Shown here: positions 1-8,406 of the stretch, in pieces | Layout of the letters: each line of letters opens with the position of its first letter | Position numbering within the stretch: the first letter of the stretch is position 1 | Assembly (NCBI GenBank): GCA_002388665.1 | Contig: DGMY01000081.1 | Coordinates: 13,195 to 77,194 of the forward strand | DNA: 64,000 nt | Direction: 5' to 3' | DNA from: Opitutia bacterium UBA4506 | GTDB taxonomy: Bacteria > Verrucomicrobiota > Verrucomicrobiia > Opitutales > Puniceicoccaceae | Made by a program: the position numbers and the translations under genes | The notes under the pieces: model-generated | Database searches by the model: none | What the model saw: only the letters and a program-made list of their open reading frames with translations | Told to the model about the DNA's origin: nothing

Positions 1-54
1 TCGCGAGGAGAATGCTCCAAATTCAACCTCGACCCACCTGCCGAAGTGAGCTAG
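1..54 (+). CDS. 3' end of an unidentified gene (partial)
   Basis: An open frame enters from the left edge and ends at TAG (52-54), giving a C-terminal tail of 17 residues ending in PPAEVS. It is too short to identify and could be a chance open frame. It is listed because the next convincing gene starts only at 185 on the same strand. Confidence 0.3.
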   Translation, partial: SRGECSKFNLDPPAEVS

Positions 55-184
55 ATTCGCAGCTAGAAACAGCACGAACTGATCGCTCCCCCTGCCGGGC
101 AATTGCCCTATCTATTGACAAATATCCGACACTCGAAACCCTGCGCCACACGCCAAGAATGAGCTTCGAATAAACCTAAATACG

Positions 185-679
185 ATGAAAACTCGAATTC
201 TACCCTGGCTCATCGCAATCGGACTGAACTGGACACTCCAAGCCGACACCGTATTCATTTTCACGGATGGAAATACTTCCATCAAATTACCTTCCAATGA
301 GACCGATTTTGTCAGAGAGAATTTAGTACATATTTTCGACTCAGCCAACTTTCACCAAATGCCGGGAGGGATTTTGCCGGTGAAATCGAAGGAACAAATT
401 CAAGGCGAACTGGAAGATCTCCAATCTGGAGCCCATCTAGAACTCATTCTCCAAGAACCAGCCCGAATCGTCGTAGAAGGTACTGAAATCAAAACGGCCC
501 ACATGTGGGTGAGCATCCGAGAGTCCGACGGGTATGTGTATGATTGGATCCTTCAGCTTCCAACAGGCGAGTTCGTTTCCCTCTCAAAACCCAGAGGAGA
601 ATTGATCCACCAATTCGCGCCTCATGTGTTGAACCTCCTACAATCCGACAACCTACAGAACGGGACTCAAACCTTATAG
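185..679 (+). CDS. Hypothetical exported protein
   Basis: A 164-residue protein with a short N-terminal signal peptide (MKTRILPWLIAIGLNWTLQA, probable cleavage after QA near residue 20). The remainder is soluble and mixed in composition, with no motif I recognise. The next small gene follows 18 bp downstream on the same strand, so the two may be co-transcribed. Function unknown. The call rests on the signal peptide, the ATG start and the lack of a better reading on the other strand. Confidence 0.6.
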   Translation: MKTRILPWLIAIGLNWTLQADTVFIFTDGNTSIKLPSNETDFVRENLVHIFDSANFHQMPGGILPVKSKEQIQGELEDLQSGAHLELILQEPARIVVEGTEIKTAHMWVSIRESDGYVYDWILQLPTGEFVSLSKPRGELIHQFAPHVLNLLQSDNLQNGTQTL

Positions 680-697
680 AACAACGACCCATATCCG

Positions 698-1030
698 ATG
701 AAAAAGATACTCCTCACAGCCATCGCTACCGCTTTGATCGTCTCAGCCGCCGCAGTGATCCTTCACAAACATTCGATCAACCGCCAAAAGACCGCCTACC
801 AAGAATACATCTATCACTTGGAAAATGCTTACGTCAGCATGATAGCAGAATCACCAGAGAACGCCCAAAAGGAGATCAGTGCGATTGCATTGCTGCGACT
901 CAAACGCATCAAGAACGGGACTCCCCCGTCGACTGCGGGTATTGTCTATCCAGAAAATTTCTTCGAAGACTCCGAAGCATTTTTGACCCAGACATTTCTC
1001 GCACAGGGAGGAACCCTCCGTTCCCAATAG
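698..1030 (+). CDS. Hypothetical small membrane-anchored protein
   Basis: A 110-residue protein. It starts with Lys-Lys followed by an uninterrupted hydrophobic stretch (about residues 4-22, ILLTAIATALIVSAAAVIL), which is either an uncleaved anchor or a signal peptide. A charged, helix-prone segment follows (about residues 30-75). No domain is recognised. It lies 18 bp after the preceding exported-protein gene and probably shares its transcript. A longer overlapping frame (544-1056) is Arg/Pro-rich and looks like a shadow. Confidence 0.55.
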   Translation: MKKILLTAIATALIVSAAAVILHKHSINRQKTAYQEYIYHLENAYVSMIAESPENAQKEISAIALLRLKRIKNGTPPSTAGIVYPENFFEDSEAFLTQTFLAQGGTLRSQ

Positions 1031-1176
1031 TCCTTCGCCTTCCCAAGAGAGCCTGAAAACCGAAGCCTATCGTTGAATCGAAAGAGGTGAGCGGGGCTGT
1101 TCAGGACCAGCAGCACCGCAATGACGATTCGCTGCAGGCAATTACAGCAGAGGACTCGTCCAACTAGACCACCCGA

Positions 1177-3093
1177 CTACTCTCGCGATTCGAGTACGGT
1201 CTCAAACGGTACTTCCGAGCAGCAACCGAACAACGGATTACCCCTCAGACCCCTCACCCCGGAAACTGCTGGCGAACTCAAGCCACAGAGAAAGCGGGCC
1301 TGCTGCCTGGGACTTCCCAGCGCGTCCGGGTGTCGGGCCACTAAATCGGCGAAGCCCTCTACGTTCATTGTTTCCATCCTGGGGGAGGAACGGGGCGTCA
1401 ACTCGGCCGGCGCCTCCCCCAGACAAATTCCGCAATGCCCACAAGGAGCAATCTTTTCGCCGAAATAATCCAGTAGTCTCGCAGTTAGACAATCAGTCTC
1501 CTCAGCGTAATCGAGCATTCGTTCAATCCGCTCGATCTCCATCCGCTCGTGATCGCGAAAACGTTGTCCTAAATTCTCTGCCAAGAGCTGCAAATCCGCT
1601 TCCGGATCCAATAACCGATACCGCTGGCGATAACCTGCCAACTGCAATTCTGCCAGACCGTTACTCTGCAGACTCTCCAGCGCCCGAAGGATCACAGCAC
1701 GATCCTGTCCGGTCACCGCAATCGCACGATCCACATCCAGCGTCACCCATTTCTTCGCTTTGGAGCAGCAGGAAAACACTTTCCGCAGAAACGCCCCCTG
1801 CGCCTCCGAATAGTGCTCGAGCAAGATCTTACTGCTCGCCTTCGGTGCAAATCGAATGCTGCCGTAATAATGTCCCTCGGACCGGATCACACCCGCCAAC
1901 TCCAATCGGGTGAGCAAGGTACTAATCACCAGCGGTCGCATATCAAACCGGCGGGCCAGGTCACTGATCGCAAGATCAATTGATTCACCTTGTGTCAGCA
2001 ACTCATTGAGCAATCGATTCAGGCTTATCTCATCCGGAGTATCTCCGAATACAAAATTTTCCAGTGTCGTGGCGTCATCCGCACAGGCAAAAAGCTCACA
2101 GATCGATCGCTGCCCATCTCGCCCAGCCCGCCCGATCTCCTGCATATAACTCTCGAAGCCCTTCGCCAAGTGATAGTGATAGATATAGCGAATATTGGCT
2201 TTATCAATTCCCATCCCGAAAGCGATGGTGGCACAGATGATCTCGATGTCATCCCGCATAAAGGCCTCCTGAGTCGCACTCCTCTTCTCGGCCGCCATCC
2301 CCGCATGATAGGCAGCGGCATTGCATCCATTTTGAACGAGAATATCAGCCACCTCCTCCGCGTGACGCTGGAGGCTAACATAGACGATGGTCGGCCCCCG
2401 GGGACGTTCCTTGATGCGCTGTACCAACCGCTTCGGGCGCTCACTGTCGGCGCAGGCCACCACCCGCAACTCCAGATTCGACCGATAAAAACCAGTATTG
2501 ATGATATCCTCCGTTGCGATACCAAATGCCGCAGCCATATCTGCGGAAACCTGCGGGGTCGCAGTCGCAGTCAAAGCGAGAACCCGTTCTACGCCCAAAG
2601 ATCGAGCGGCATCAGCCAACTTAAGATAATCGGGACGAAAATTATGCCCCCAAGAGGAGATACAATGTGCCTCATCTACCGCCAATAAGCTGATCTGTTG
2701 TCCTTGGATTAAATTCAAAAACCGTTCGTTCCCCAAACGTTCAGGCGCAACAAACAAGAGCTTCACCCGAGCTTTGCGGATATCCGCGGTCACACGGCGG
2801 TAATCCTCTTCGTCCAAACTCGAGTCCAAACGCTCCGCCTGCACCCCCTTGGACCGCAGGCTGTCGATCTGATCCTTCATCAACGCGAGCAATGGCGAGA
2901 TCACCAGCGTAAGACCCGGCAGGAGAAGTGATGGCAATTGATAACAGATACTTTTCCCGGAACCGGTCGGAAAAATCGCGGCGGCACCCCGCCCCGCCAA
3001 TAGCCGCTCGATTACCTCTTCCTGTCCTGGCCGAAACTCTTCATAGCCAAAACGCTCGCGAAGGATGATCAAAGGATCGCTCGAATGAGACAT
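1177..3093 (-). CDS. recQ: RecQ family ATP-dependent DNA helicase
   Basis: A 3'-5' DNA helicase of superfamily 2 that unwinds recombination and replication intermediates in the cytoplasm. Visible motifs are the N-terminal FGYEEFRPGQEEVI Q-motif region, Walker A (FPTGSGKS), DEAH (VDEAHCISSWGH), motif III (LTATATP), motif V/VI (GMGIDKANIRYIYHY, QEIGRAGRDG) and the RecQ zinc-binding cysteines (APCGHCGIC). A winged-helix region follows. No clear HRDC domain is seen. I chose the ATG at 3093 (MSHSSDPL) over an upstream in-frame start at 3153, because the Q-motif region follows closely and a GAAGG stands about 8 bases before this ATG. The length of about 638 residues is normal for RecQ. Confidence 0.93.
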   Translation of the reverse strand: MSHSSDPLIILRERFGYEEFRPGQEEVIERLLAGRGAAAIFPTGSGKSICYQLPSLLLPGLTLVISPLLALMKDQIDSLRSKGVQAERLDSSLDEEDYRRVTADIRKARVKLLFVAPERLGNERFLNLIQGQQISLLAVDEAHCISSWGHNFRPDYLKLADAARSLGVERVLALTATATPQVSADMAAAFGIATEDIINTGFYRSNLELRVVACADSERPKRLVQRIKERPRGPTIVYVSLQRHAEEVADILVQNGCNAAAYHAGMAAEKRSATQEAFMRDDIEIICATIAFGMGIDKANIRYIYHYHLAKGFESYMQEIGRAGRDGQRSICELFACADDATTLENFVFGDTPDEISLNRLLNELLTQGESIDLAISDLARRFDMRPLVISTLLTRLELAGVIRSEGHYYGSIRFAPKASSKILLEHYSEAQGAFLRKVFSCCSKAKKWVTLDVDRAIAVTGQDRAVILRALESLQSNGLAELQLAGYRQRYRLLDPEADLQLLAENLGQRFRDHERMEIERIERMLDYAEETDCLTARLLDYFGEKIAPCGHCGICLGEAPAELTPRSSPRMETMNVEGFADLVARHPDALGSPRQQARFLCGLSSPAVSGVRGLRGNPLFGCCSEVPFETVLESRE

Positions 3094-3183
3094 GGCATTA
3101 CCTTCGCGAAGATCCTGCCCACACCGCAAGCTCCGATTATGGAACCGCGTCAAAATCGGCTCACCCCACAGGAGGAGCCCAGA

Positions 3184-4848
3184 TCAATTTTCCGCAGTCG
3201 ACACGTAGTTTGATCGGCGTGGATCGGCTACACCGACCGGCCCTCCCATGCCTCCCGCGAAATCAATCCCGTTCACTCCTCCGAAATAGTACTCATCACG
3301 GGAAACCACATGAATATCCCAACCCAAATCGGTCATCTCCCGGGTCCATTCTTCTCCAAAATCTGGCTCCACTTCCACGTATTGGTCCGGCTCCTTTCGG
3401 GTCCGCGCCCTCCGCAGGTGGTAACGGGGGGCGTTCACCGCCTCTTCCAGAGTGGCCGCCTGCTGCAAAGCGGCAGAGATGACCTGCACAACTGCGGTCG
3501 GAATCCGCTGCCCCCCGGGGGCACCCAACGCGAGACGCGGAGATCCCTTTTCAAAAACAATCGTTGGAGAAACGGTGCTCCGCGGGCGTTTTCCCTCGGC
3601 GATGTAATTGGGGGAACTCTTCGTGCGAATCGCGAAATTCTTCATCGAATTGTTGAGAAGAAATCCAGTCCCCGGAGCAATCGCCGCAGCCCCGAAGCGA
3701 CTACTCAGCGATTGGGTGACCGACGCTACATTTCCCTCAAAATCAACAACCACAAAATGCGTGGTACAACTCAGGACCTCATTCTCGTCAAACTCACCCT
3801 GCCCGCTTCGGTCAATCGACGACTCAAGGATGGGCCTGGCGGCCTCGCGTTTGAGCGCACGAATATTCTCACGACTCAAGGCATCTATCTGGCGGCTTGC
3901 CATTGATTCATCGTCTCCAAAAACCCGCGACACCCGAGGATAAGTGGATCGGAGGGTTCGCCCAATCAGGTCCAAACGCTCGACCGAACCTTTCATCAAC
4001 TCACTTTCCTCTCCGTCTAACGCCTGCAAAGTCATCAACACGGTCGCACCTCCCACGGTAGGCGCCGGAGAGGTTACTACTTCATATCCGTTCCACGATC
4101 CTTCCAAGGGCTCCTCAACGAAGGCTTCATAGGTGCTCAGATCCTGGAGAGTGATCCACCCCCCTCCCGCTTGAATCCCCCGAGAGAGCATCATCGCCGT
4201 AGCCCCTTCCCTAAATTCAAGATCTCCGTTCACTGCCAGTCTTTCCAACGTCGCAGCAAGGACCGGATTCGGAAGACGACTCCCGAGCACCGGAGGCTTC
4301 CCATCGATCGTATAAATCTCTCGCACCTCAGGGTTACTCCGCAATAGCGACACGTTCCGACGGAAGATCGAGGCCGCATGCTGATCCAGCTCAAAACCCT
4401 CTCTCGCCAAATCAGCCGCCGGCAGAACTAAACTCTTCCAGGGACTCCGTCCGTACTCCTGGTGCAGGGCCCACAACCCGGGGATCAATCCGGGGGTGCA
4501 CACGGAGAGATAGGCCCGGCTTCTCTCTTTATAGGAAGCTTCCTGATAGTCCTCGACGGGGAATTGCTGCGGTGCCTCGTCGAGCCCGTTGATAAAGACC
4601 GTCGAATCGCTCGCGGCGTCGTAATAGAGCATCGCAAGTTTTCCCCCTGGCCCCGATCCAAATGGCTCCGACACCCCCAGGGCTAACGAAACCGCAACCA
4701 CCGCGTCCGCAGCGGTCCCTCCATTTTCAATGACCTCGATTCCAATTCTCGAGGATTCCTTACTTCCCGAGACGACAACCGCACGCGAACCGAGACCGAC
4801 TTGAAGCCACCCAGCGATGCCCGCAACAATAAGTATCAAAAGTCGCAT
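3184..4848 (-). CDS. ggt: Gamma-glutamyltransferase (first copy)
   Basis: A periplasmic or exported N-terminal-nucleophile hydrolase that cleaves gamma-glutamyl bonds, for example in glutathione. There is a signal peptide at residues 1-20. The family pattern of a large subunit with a conserved Gly-rich stretch (GSGPGG) is present, followed by the autoprocessing site: the nucleophile Thr opens the segment TTHFVVVDFEGNVASVTQ. Downstream are the LLNNSM and PRSTVSPTIVF motifs and the late Gly-Gly region (GAPGGQRIPT). It is 554 residues long, typical of the family. A second, quite different GGT lies at 11885-13732. The upstream neighbour (pseudopilin) is on the same strand, with only about 48 bp between them. 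Confidence 0.9.
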   Translation of the reverse strand: MRLLILIVAGIAGWLQVGLGSRAVVVSGSKESSRIGIEVIENGGTAADAVVAVSLALGVSEPFGSGPGGKLAMLYYDAASDSTVFINGLDEAPQQFPVEDYQEASYKERSRAYLSVCTPGLIPGLWALHQEYGRSPWKSLVLPAADLAREGFELDQHAASIFRRNVSLLRSNPEVREIYTIDGKPPVLGSRLPNPVLAATLERLAVNGDLEFREGATAMMLSRGIQAGGGWITLQDLSTYEAFVEEPLEGSWNGYEVVTSPAPTVGGATVLMTLQALDGEESELMKGSVERLDLIGRTLRSTYPRVSRVFGDDESMASRQIDALSRENIRALKREAARPILESSIDRSGQGEFDENEVLSCTTHFVVVDFEGNVASVTQSLSSRFGAAAIAPGTGFLLNNSMKNFAIRTKSSPNYIAEGKRPRSTVSPTIVFEKGSPRLALGAPGGQRIPTAVVQVISAALQQAATLEEAVNAPRYHLRRARTRKEPDQYVEVEPDFGEEWTREMTDLGWDIHVVSRDEYYFGGVNGIDFAGGMGGPVGVADPRRSNYVSTAEN

Positions 4849-4895
4849 AATCTAATTCGAAAGTTCGTTTCACCAGGACCATTCAATGCGTTCGC

Positions 4896-5579
4896 CTAGT
4901 CCCTCGACGGGTACGAACCCTTTTCGATAAACTCTACGTGCCCATCAAAAAACGCATAATGTCTCCCGCCCCAGGGAGTCTCCACTTCTTCGGACACCGA
5001 GTAGGTACTTCCTCCCGTCGCCGCGCTCCCGTAGTTTGACCCGTCCACATTGGTTATCATCCAAATCTGCGGAAGAGATTCTTTGTCCGACCCGCTACTG
5101 GAGAGGTTCGACTGAAGTTCATAAAGCCGCAAGGGTTGCGACACCTTCGAACTATCAGAACTCCGCCGCCCGAAAAAATTTCCCGGGCTGGAATAGACAG
5201 TATTATTCAAGAGATAACCGTGCCCGCTCTCCTCGATTCCATAATCTACGGCCGGAGACCAAAACTCGTCCGTGTCGGGAAGAAATTCCATATCGGCCAT
5301 GGCAGTACAAAACCAACTATCCCGCGAACCCTCCGACACGTGACTGGGCAACCGAATCGCCCGATAATACCGTCCGGGCAGTGATCCCTCTACTGAATTA
5401 TATAGCAGGACCGCTTGAGCCATCTCCCGCATCTTTGCGATATCATTTGAGCGCGACGCCTGCCCTTTCGTCGAAGTCACCACCGGTATTAGAATCGCCA
5501 TCAAAATTCCGAGCACTGCAATCACTACGAGAAGCTCTACCAAAGAGAATCCTCTCTTTCTAATTTTCACTGCACACAT
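4896..5579 (-). CDS. Type II secretion/type IV pilin-like protein with H-X9-DG-type C-terminus
   Basis: A pseudopilin-like protein with a prepilin cleavage/methylation N-terminus: a short basic leader, then G-FSLVELLVVIAVLGILMAILIPVV, with the conserved Glu at +5 after the Gly. The C-terminus has the 'HYAFFDGHVEF' segment that is common in the large families of planctomycete and verrucomicrobial prepilin-like proteins. I chose the ATG at 5579 (MCAVKIRKRGFSL), which gives a short basic leader; the frame is open to 5651. These proteins are processed by a prepilin peptidase at the inner membrane. Whether this one forms a pilus, secretion pseudopilus or another structure cannot be told. Confidence 0.85.
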   Translation of the reverse strand: MCAVKIRKRGFSLVELLVVIAVLGILMAILIPVVTSTKGQASRSNDIAKMREMAQAVLLYNSVEGSLPGRYYRAIRLPSHVSEGSRDSWFCTAMADMEFLPDTDEFWSPAVDYGIEESGHGYLLNNTVYSSPGNFFGRRSSDSSKVSQPLRLYELQSNLSSSGSDKESLPQIWMITNVDGSNYGSAATGGSTYSVSEEVETPWGGRHYAFFDGHVEFIEKGSYPSRD

Positions 5580-5747
5580 GAAAAACGTTCTGAGCACCCG
5601 TGATGCCAACTCAAACTGGCCGCCCCCAAATCCCACCAAATTTTTTCCCACAAGCCACTATAAGGCAAACTGTTACAGCTCTTAAATATTTCTCAATTTC
5701 TTCCAAATTTACTCTGACAAAGAATCGAACCTTGCCACAAAATAGGA

Positions 5748-5765
5748 TTGTTGTATTTTCAACAA
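5748..5765. promoter_or_regulatory. TTGTTG-N6-CAACAA inverted repeat at the start of the sigma-54 activator gene
   Basis: Perfect 6-base arms (5748-5753 and 5760-5765) with a 6-base AT-only spacer, ending 3 bases before the ATG at 5769. The same TGTTG-N6-CAACA geometry recurs just downstream of the gene at 7163-7178. A DNA-binding site for the adjacent Fis-type HTH regulator (autoregulation) is inferred. Confidence 0.5.
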
Positions 5766-5768
5766 CAT

Positions 5769-7115
5769 ATGGCACGAGCGTTGATCATCGACGATATTCC
5801 CAATTTCCTCCACCGGGTTCGTGGACTGCTGAGGGAGGAATATTCAGTCTCGATCTGCCAAAGCCCCGTCCGGGGTATCCGCCGCGCGATCGACGACGGC
5901 GTTGATTTGGTCGTCACCACACTCGTTATGCGAGAAATGAGCGGCCTCGATGTGATCCAACGCCTGCGAAGCCGTGGTTTCCAAGGGGCGATCGTGATGG
6001 TCACACGATACGGTGACGCCTCAACGGCACAGGAGGCAACGAGGCTCGGAGCGACCGACTATATCACCCGCCCTCTAGTCCAAAAGGAGCTCATCTCCCG
6101 TCTCAGGCGAGCCCTGAAACGAATCGAGACCGAAGAGACCCAACCACTGCAAACTATTCAGGAGGGGATCTGTACCTGCGAACCCAAGATGATCGCGCTC
6201 CTTGAGCTCGCACACCTCGCCGCCGATGCCGACAGCCGAATTCTCATTCTAGGAGAAACGGGGACCGGTAAAGAACTGCTCGCCCACGCAATTCACCGCT
6301 ACAGCCGTAGATCCAGTGAGCCGTTTGTGGTCATCAATTGCGCGGCCATTCAGGAGAACCTTTTAGAAAGCGAGTTATTCGGCCACGAGCAGGGAGCCTT
6401 TACCGGAGCCTCTCAAACGCGCATTGGCCGATTCGAACAAGCCGGCGCAGGAACCCTTTTCCTCGACGAGATCGGTGAGATCCCCCTCTCCCTACAGGCG
6501 AAGCTACTCCGCGTTCTCCAGAGCGGAGAATTCTACCGCGTGGGGGGCAATCGAAAGCTGCAGTCCAAAGCCAGAATCGTCGCAGCTACCAATCAGGATT
6601 TGAGCGAGAGGGTGAAAGAAGGCGTGTTCCGCGCAGACCTCTTTTATCGGCTCAATGTTGTGAACCTCAACCTGCCCCCATTGCGAGAACGGCCGGATGA
6701 CATCCCCTTGCTAGCCGATTTCTTTCTCGAGAAGTTTCGCGACAATCCCGATCAGCGAAAACGATTTTCAAAAGAATCTCTCGAAGTCCTTCGACAGCAT
6801 TCTTGGCCCGGTAATATCCGCGAACTTGAGCACCTCGTCGAGCGGTCCATGGTTCTCGTTCAGAAAACTGAGATCGGGCCCGAGGATCTGCCTGATTCCA
6901 TTCGCTCCTCCTCACCACCCGACTCTTCTCCTGACCAAGAGTATTTGATCAATACCGGCGAACCGTTCCAGATCGCAAAAGATCGATTCGAAGAGGCCTA
7001 CTTTCGCAAAATTACAGAACAGGCCGGGGGAAATTACTCCCGGGCCGCGAGAATGGCCGGGATGGAGCGTACCGCCTTCTTCCGAAAGGCTAAGAAAGTC
7101 CTTGAGAAGTACTGA
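5769..7115 (+). CDS. NtrC-family sigma-54 activator with a degenerate (non-phosphorylatable) receiver
   Basis: A transcription activator of sigma-54 RNA polymerase, 448 residues. Order: receiver (1-115), AAA+ domain, Fis-type HTH at the C-terminus. The AAA+ core is intact: Walker A GETGTGK (162-168), the sigma-54-contacting GAFTGA loop (209-214), Walker B FLDEI (about 231-235) and an LFYRLNVV region. The receiver keeps the acidic pair (D8, D9) and the switch Thr (T79). However, the phospho-acceptor Asp is Thr (T51, in DLVVTTLVM) and the invariant Lys is Arg (R101, in YITRPL). This predicts control other than by phosphotransfer. No histidine kinase gene is adjacent. I chose the ATG at 5769; the frame also opens at two upstream TTG codons. 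The start has no obvious Shine-Dalgarno sequence. Inverted repeats flank the gene on both sides. Confidence 0.92.
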   Translation: MARALIIDDIPNFLHRVRGLLREEYSVSICQSPVRGIRRAIDDGVDLVVTTLVMREMSGLDVIQRLRSRGFQGAIVMVTRYGDASTAQEATRLGATDYITRPLVQKELISRLRRALKRIETEETQPLQTIQEGICTCEPKMIALLELAHLAADADSRILILGETGTGKELLAHAIHRYSRRSSEPFVVINCAAIQENLLESELFGHEQGAFTGASQTRIGRFEQAGAGTLFLDEIGEIPLSLQAKLLRVLQSGEFYRVGGNRKLQSKARIVAATNQDLSERVKEGVFRADLFYRLNVVNLNLPPLRERPDDIPLLADFFLEKFRDNPDQRKRFSKESLEVLRQHSWPGNIRELEHLVERSMVLVQKTEIGPEDLPDSIRSSSPPDSSPDQEYLINTGEPFQIAKDRFEEAYFRKITEQAGGNYSRAARMAGMERTAFFRKAKKVLEKY

Positions 7116-7142
7116 TTTCACCCAAGCCAAGCCGCCAATAAC

Positions 7143-7161
7143 TGTTGTTCATATTACAACA
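7143..7161. promoter_or_regulatory. TGTTGT-N7-ACAACA inverted repeat (putative activator site 1)
   Basis: Perfect 6-base arms at 7143-7148 and 7156-7161, located between the sigma-54 activator and the next gene. It lies about 140 bp upstream of a sigma-54-like promoter, a normal distance for an upstream activator site. It shares TGTTG/CAACA half-sites with the repeats at 5748-5765 and 7163-7178. Function is inferred. Confidence 0.5.
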
Positions 7162-7162
7162 C

Positions 7163-7178
7163 TGTTGCTTTTACAACA
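7163..7178. promoter_or_regulatory. TGTTG-N6-CAACA inverted repeat (putative activator site 2)
   Basis: Arms at 7163-7167 and 7174-7178 with a 6-base spacer, the same geometry as the repeat at 5748-5765. It sits directly beside the repeat at 7143-7161, forming a tandem pair. Paired sites fit cooperative binding of an NtrC-type activator. Inference only. Confidence 0.5.
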
Positions 7179-7290
7179 ACTCCATTTACGAATAAATCAC
7201 ACGCTCGGATAATATTTTTATATTTTTAAGGCACTGTACAAAAACAGCTTACAAATCTAGAAACCGTTTCCTCGAGGCAACCGGCCCCCG

Positions 7291-7307
7291 CTGGCACCAC
7301 ACTTGTT
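7291..7307 (+). promoter_or_regulatory. Possible sigma-54 (-24/-12) promoter
   Basis: CTGGCAC at 7291-7297 and TTGTT at 7303-7307 match the sigma-54 consensus in sequence and spacing, except that the -12 GC dinucleotide is GT. Transcription would start near 7318, only about 3 bases before the ATG at 7321. The mRNA would then be almost leaderless, which is a weakness of this call. Support comes from the sigma-54 activator immediately upstream and the paired inverted repeats at 7143-7178. Confidence 0.35.
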
Positions 7308-7320
7308 ATAGGTGTGGTGT

Positions 7321-8373
7321 ATGAACGAAACAAAACGAATCAAAATCGCTCAGTTTGGATTGGGCCCGATTGGAATCTCCAGCCTCCAGCTACTCGCCCG
7401 CAAGAGTTGGGTCGAAGTTGTCGGTGGCATCGATATTCGGCCTGAACTGATTGGGAAACCTCTATCCGAAGTGCTCGGAGATTCCGACTCCTTCGGATCC
7501 GCAAAGGTTTATGGCAGCTTCGAAGAGCTTCTGGAGAACACGGAGGTCGACGCCATTATTCACACTGCGGGTTCACGTGCCGAGCAATCCTTTGCTCAGA
7601 TGAGGCCGATGGTTGAGCACGGGATCGCGGTCGTCTCGTCCTGCGAAGAGCTCCTCTACCCTGCCCTCCGCGCACCGGAGACCACTCGAGAGATCGACGA
7701 ACTCTGCAAACGTACCGGCGCCCGCATCCTCGGTACTGGGGTCAACCCAGGGTACGTGCTCGACGTTCTTCCGATCTGCCTCAGTGGTGTATGCGCTGCG
7801 GTCAAGGGAGTGTACGGGGAACGAGTGGTCGACGCGGCAACACGTCGCCAGCCCCTCCAGAAGAAGGTGGGAAGTGGAATGGAGCCTGAAGAATTCAAAG
7901 CCCTCGCGGCGCAGGGAAAAGCAGGCCATGCCGGCTTCCAGGAGTCTCTTGCACTGATTGCCAATGCTCTGGGCTGGAAGATCGGCACCATTGAGGAAAC
8001 AATCCAACCGGTCATCGCCGACCACGATATCGAAACGGAATATTTTTCGGTCAAAACCGGCCAAACTGCGGGTCTTCACCAGATCGTAAAGGCGGAAACC
8101 GCCGAGGGGTTTTCGATCCATCTCGACCTTAAAATGTATCTGGATGCCAAGAATCCTCACGACTCGATTCAGCTCGAATCTTCGCCTCCGATGAATGCAA
8201 CCGTCTCCGGCGGTGTGGCTGGTGATCTCGCTACAGTGGCGGCACTGGTGAATGCCATCCCGTCCCTCCTGAAGGCCCAACCGGGCGTCCGTCTAATGAC
8301 CGACTTGCCCGTTCCGCACTGCAGCGAAAGCTTAGGCACGGATCCTGCAAACGTTCCAGAAACGGTTATTTAA
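7321..8373 (+). CDS. DapB/2,4-diaminopentanoate dehydrogenase-like NAD(P)-dependent oxidoreductase
   Basis: A cytoplasmic Rossmann-fold dehydrogenase. The N-terminus has KIAQFGLGPIG, a nucleotide-binding GxGxxG-type loop. It is followed by VDAIIHTAGSRAEQ and GIAVVSSCEELLYP, and by TGARILGTGVNPGYVLDVLPICL in the middle. This pattern is typical of the dihydrodipicolinate-reductase-like family that includes 2,4-diaminopentanoate dehydrogenase. The exact substrate is unknown; an amino-acid-derived ketone or imine is likely. ATG 7321 is preferred to the GTG at 7312; an AGG at 7310-7312 could serve as ribosome site. It is the first gene after the sigma-54 activator and may be its target. Confidence 0.75.
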   Translation: MNETKRIKIAQFGLGPIGISSLQLLARKSWVEVVGGIDIRPELIGKPLSEVLGDSDSFGSAKVYGSFEELLENTEVDAIIHTAGSRAEQSFAQMRPMVEHGIAVVSSCEELLYPALRAPETTREIDELCKRTGARILGTGVNPGYVLDVLPICLSGVCAAVKGVYGERVVDAATRRQPLQKKVGSGMEPEEFKALAAQGKAGHAGFQESLALIANALGWKIGTIEETIQPVIADHDIETEYFSVKTGQTAGLHQIVKAETAEGFSIHLDLKMYLDAKNPHDSIQLESSPPMNATVSGGVAGDLATVAALVNAIPSLLKAQPGVRLMTDLPVPHCSESLGTDPANVPETVI

Positions 8374-8406
8374 CATATAGATACAAAACAACAAACGGAG
8401 CAAACC

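Noticed and set aside
97..108. Perfect 12-base palindrome GGGCAATTGCCC near the left edge
   Set aside because: No T-run follows and it is short; a TTGACA follows but without a -10 element. Too little to call a terminator or operator.
544..1056. 170-residue plus-strand open frame overlapping the two small genes
   Set aside because: Arg/Pro/Ser-rich translation without any signal or motif; it is the off-frame reading of the two exported or membrane proteins.
5715..5745. Minus-strand GGTTCGATTC resembling a tRNA T-arm
   Set aside because: A 5-bp stem can be drawn, but there is no matching acceptor stem, anticodon arm or CCA.
5769..5785. TGGCACG...TTGAT, a sigma-54-like element at the start of the activator gene
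   Set aside because: It lies inside the coding sequence over the start codon and has GA instead of GC at -12; probably chance.
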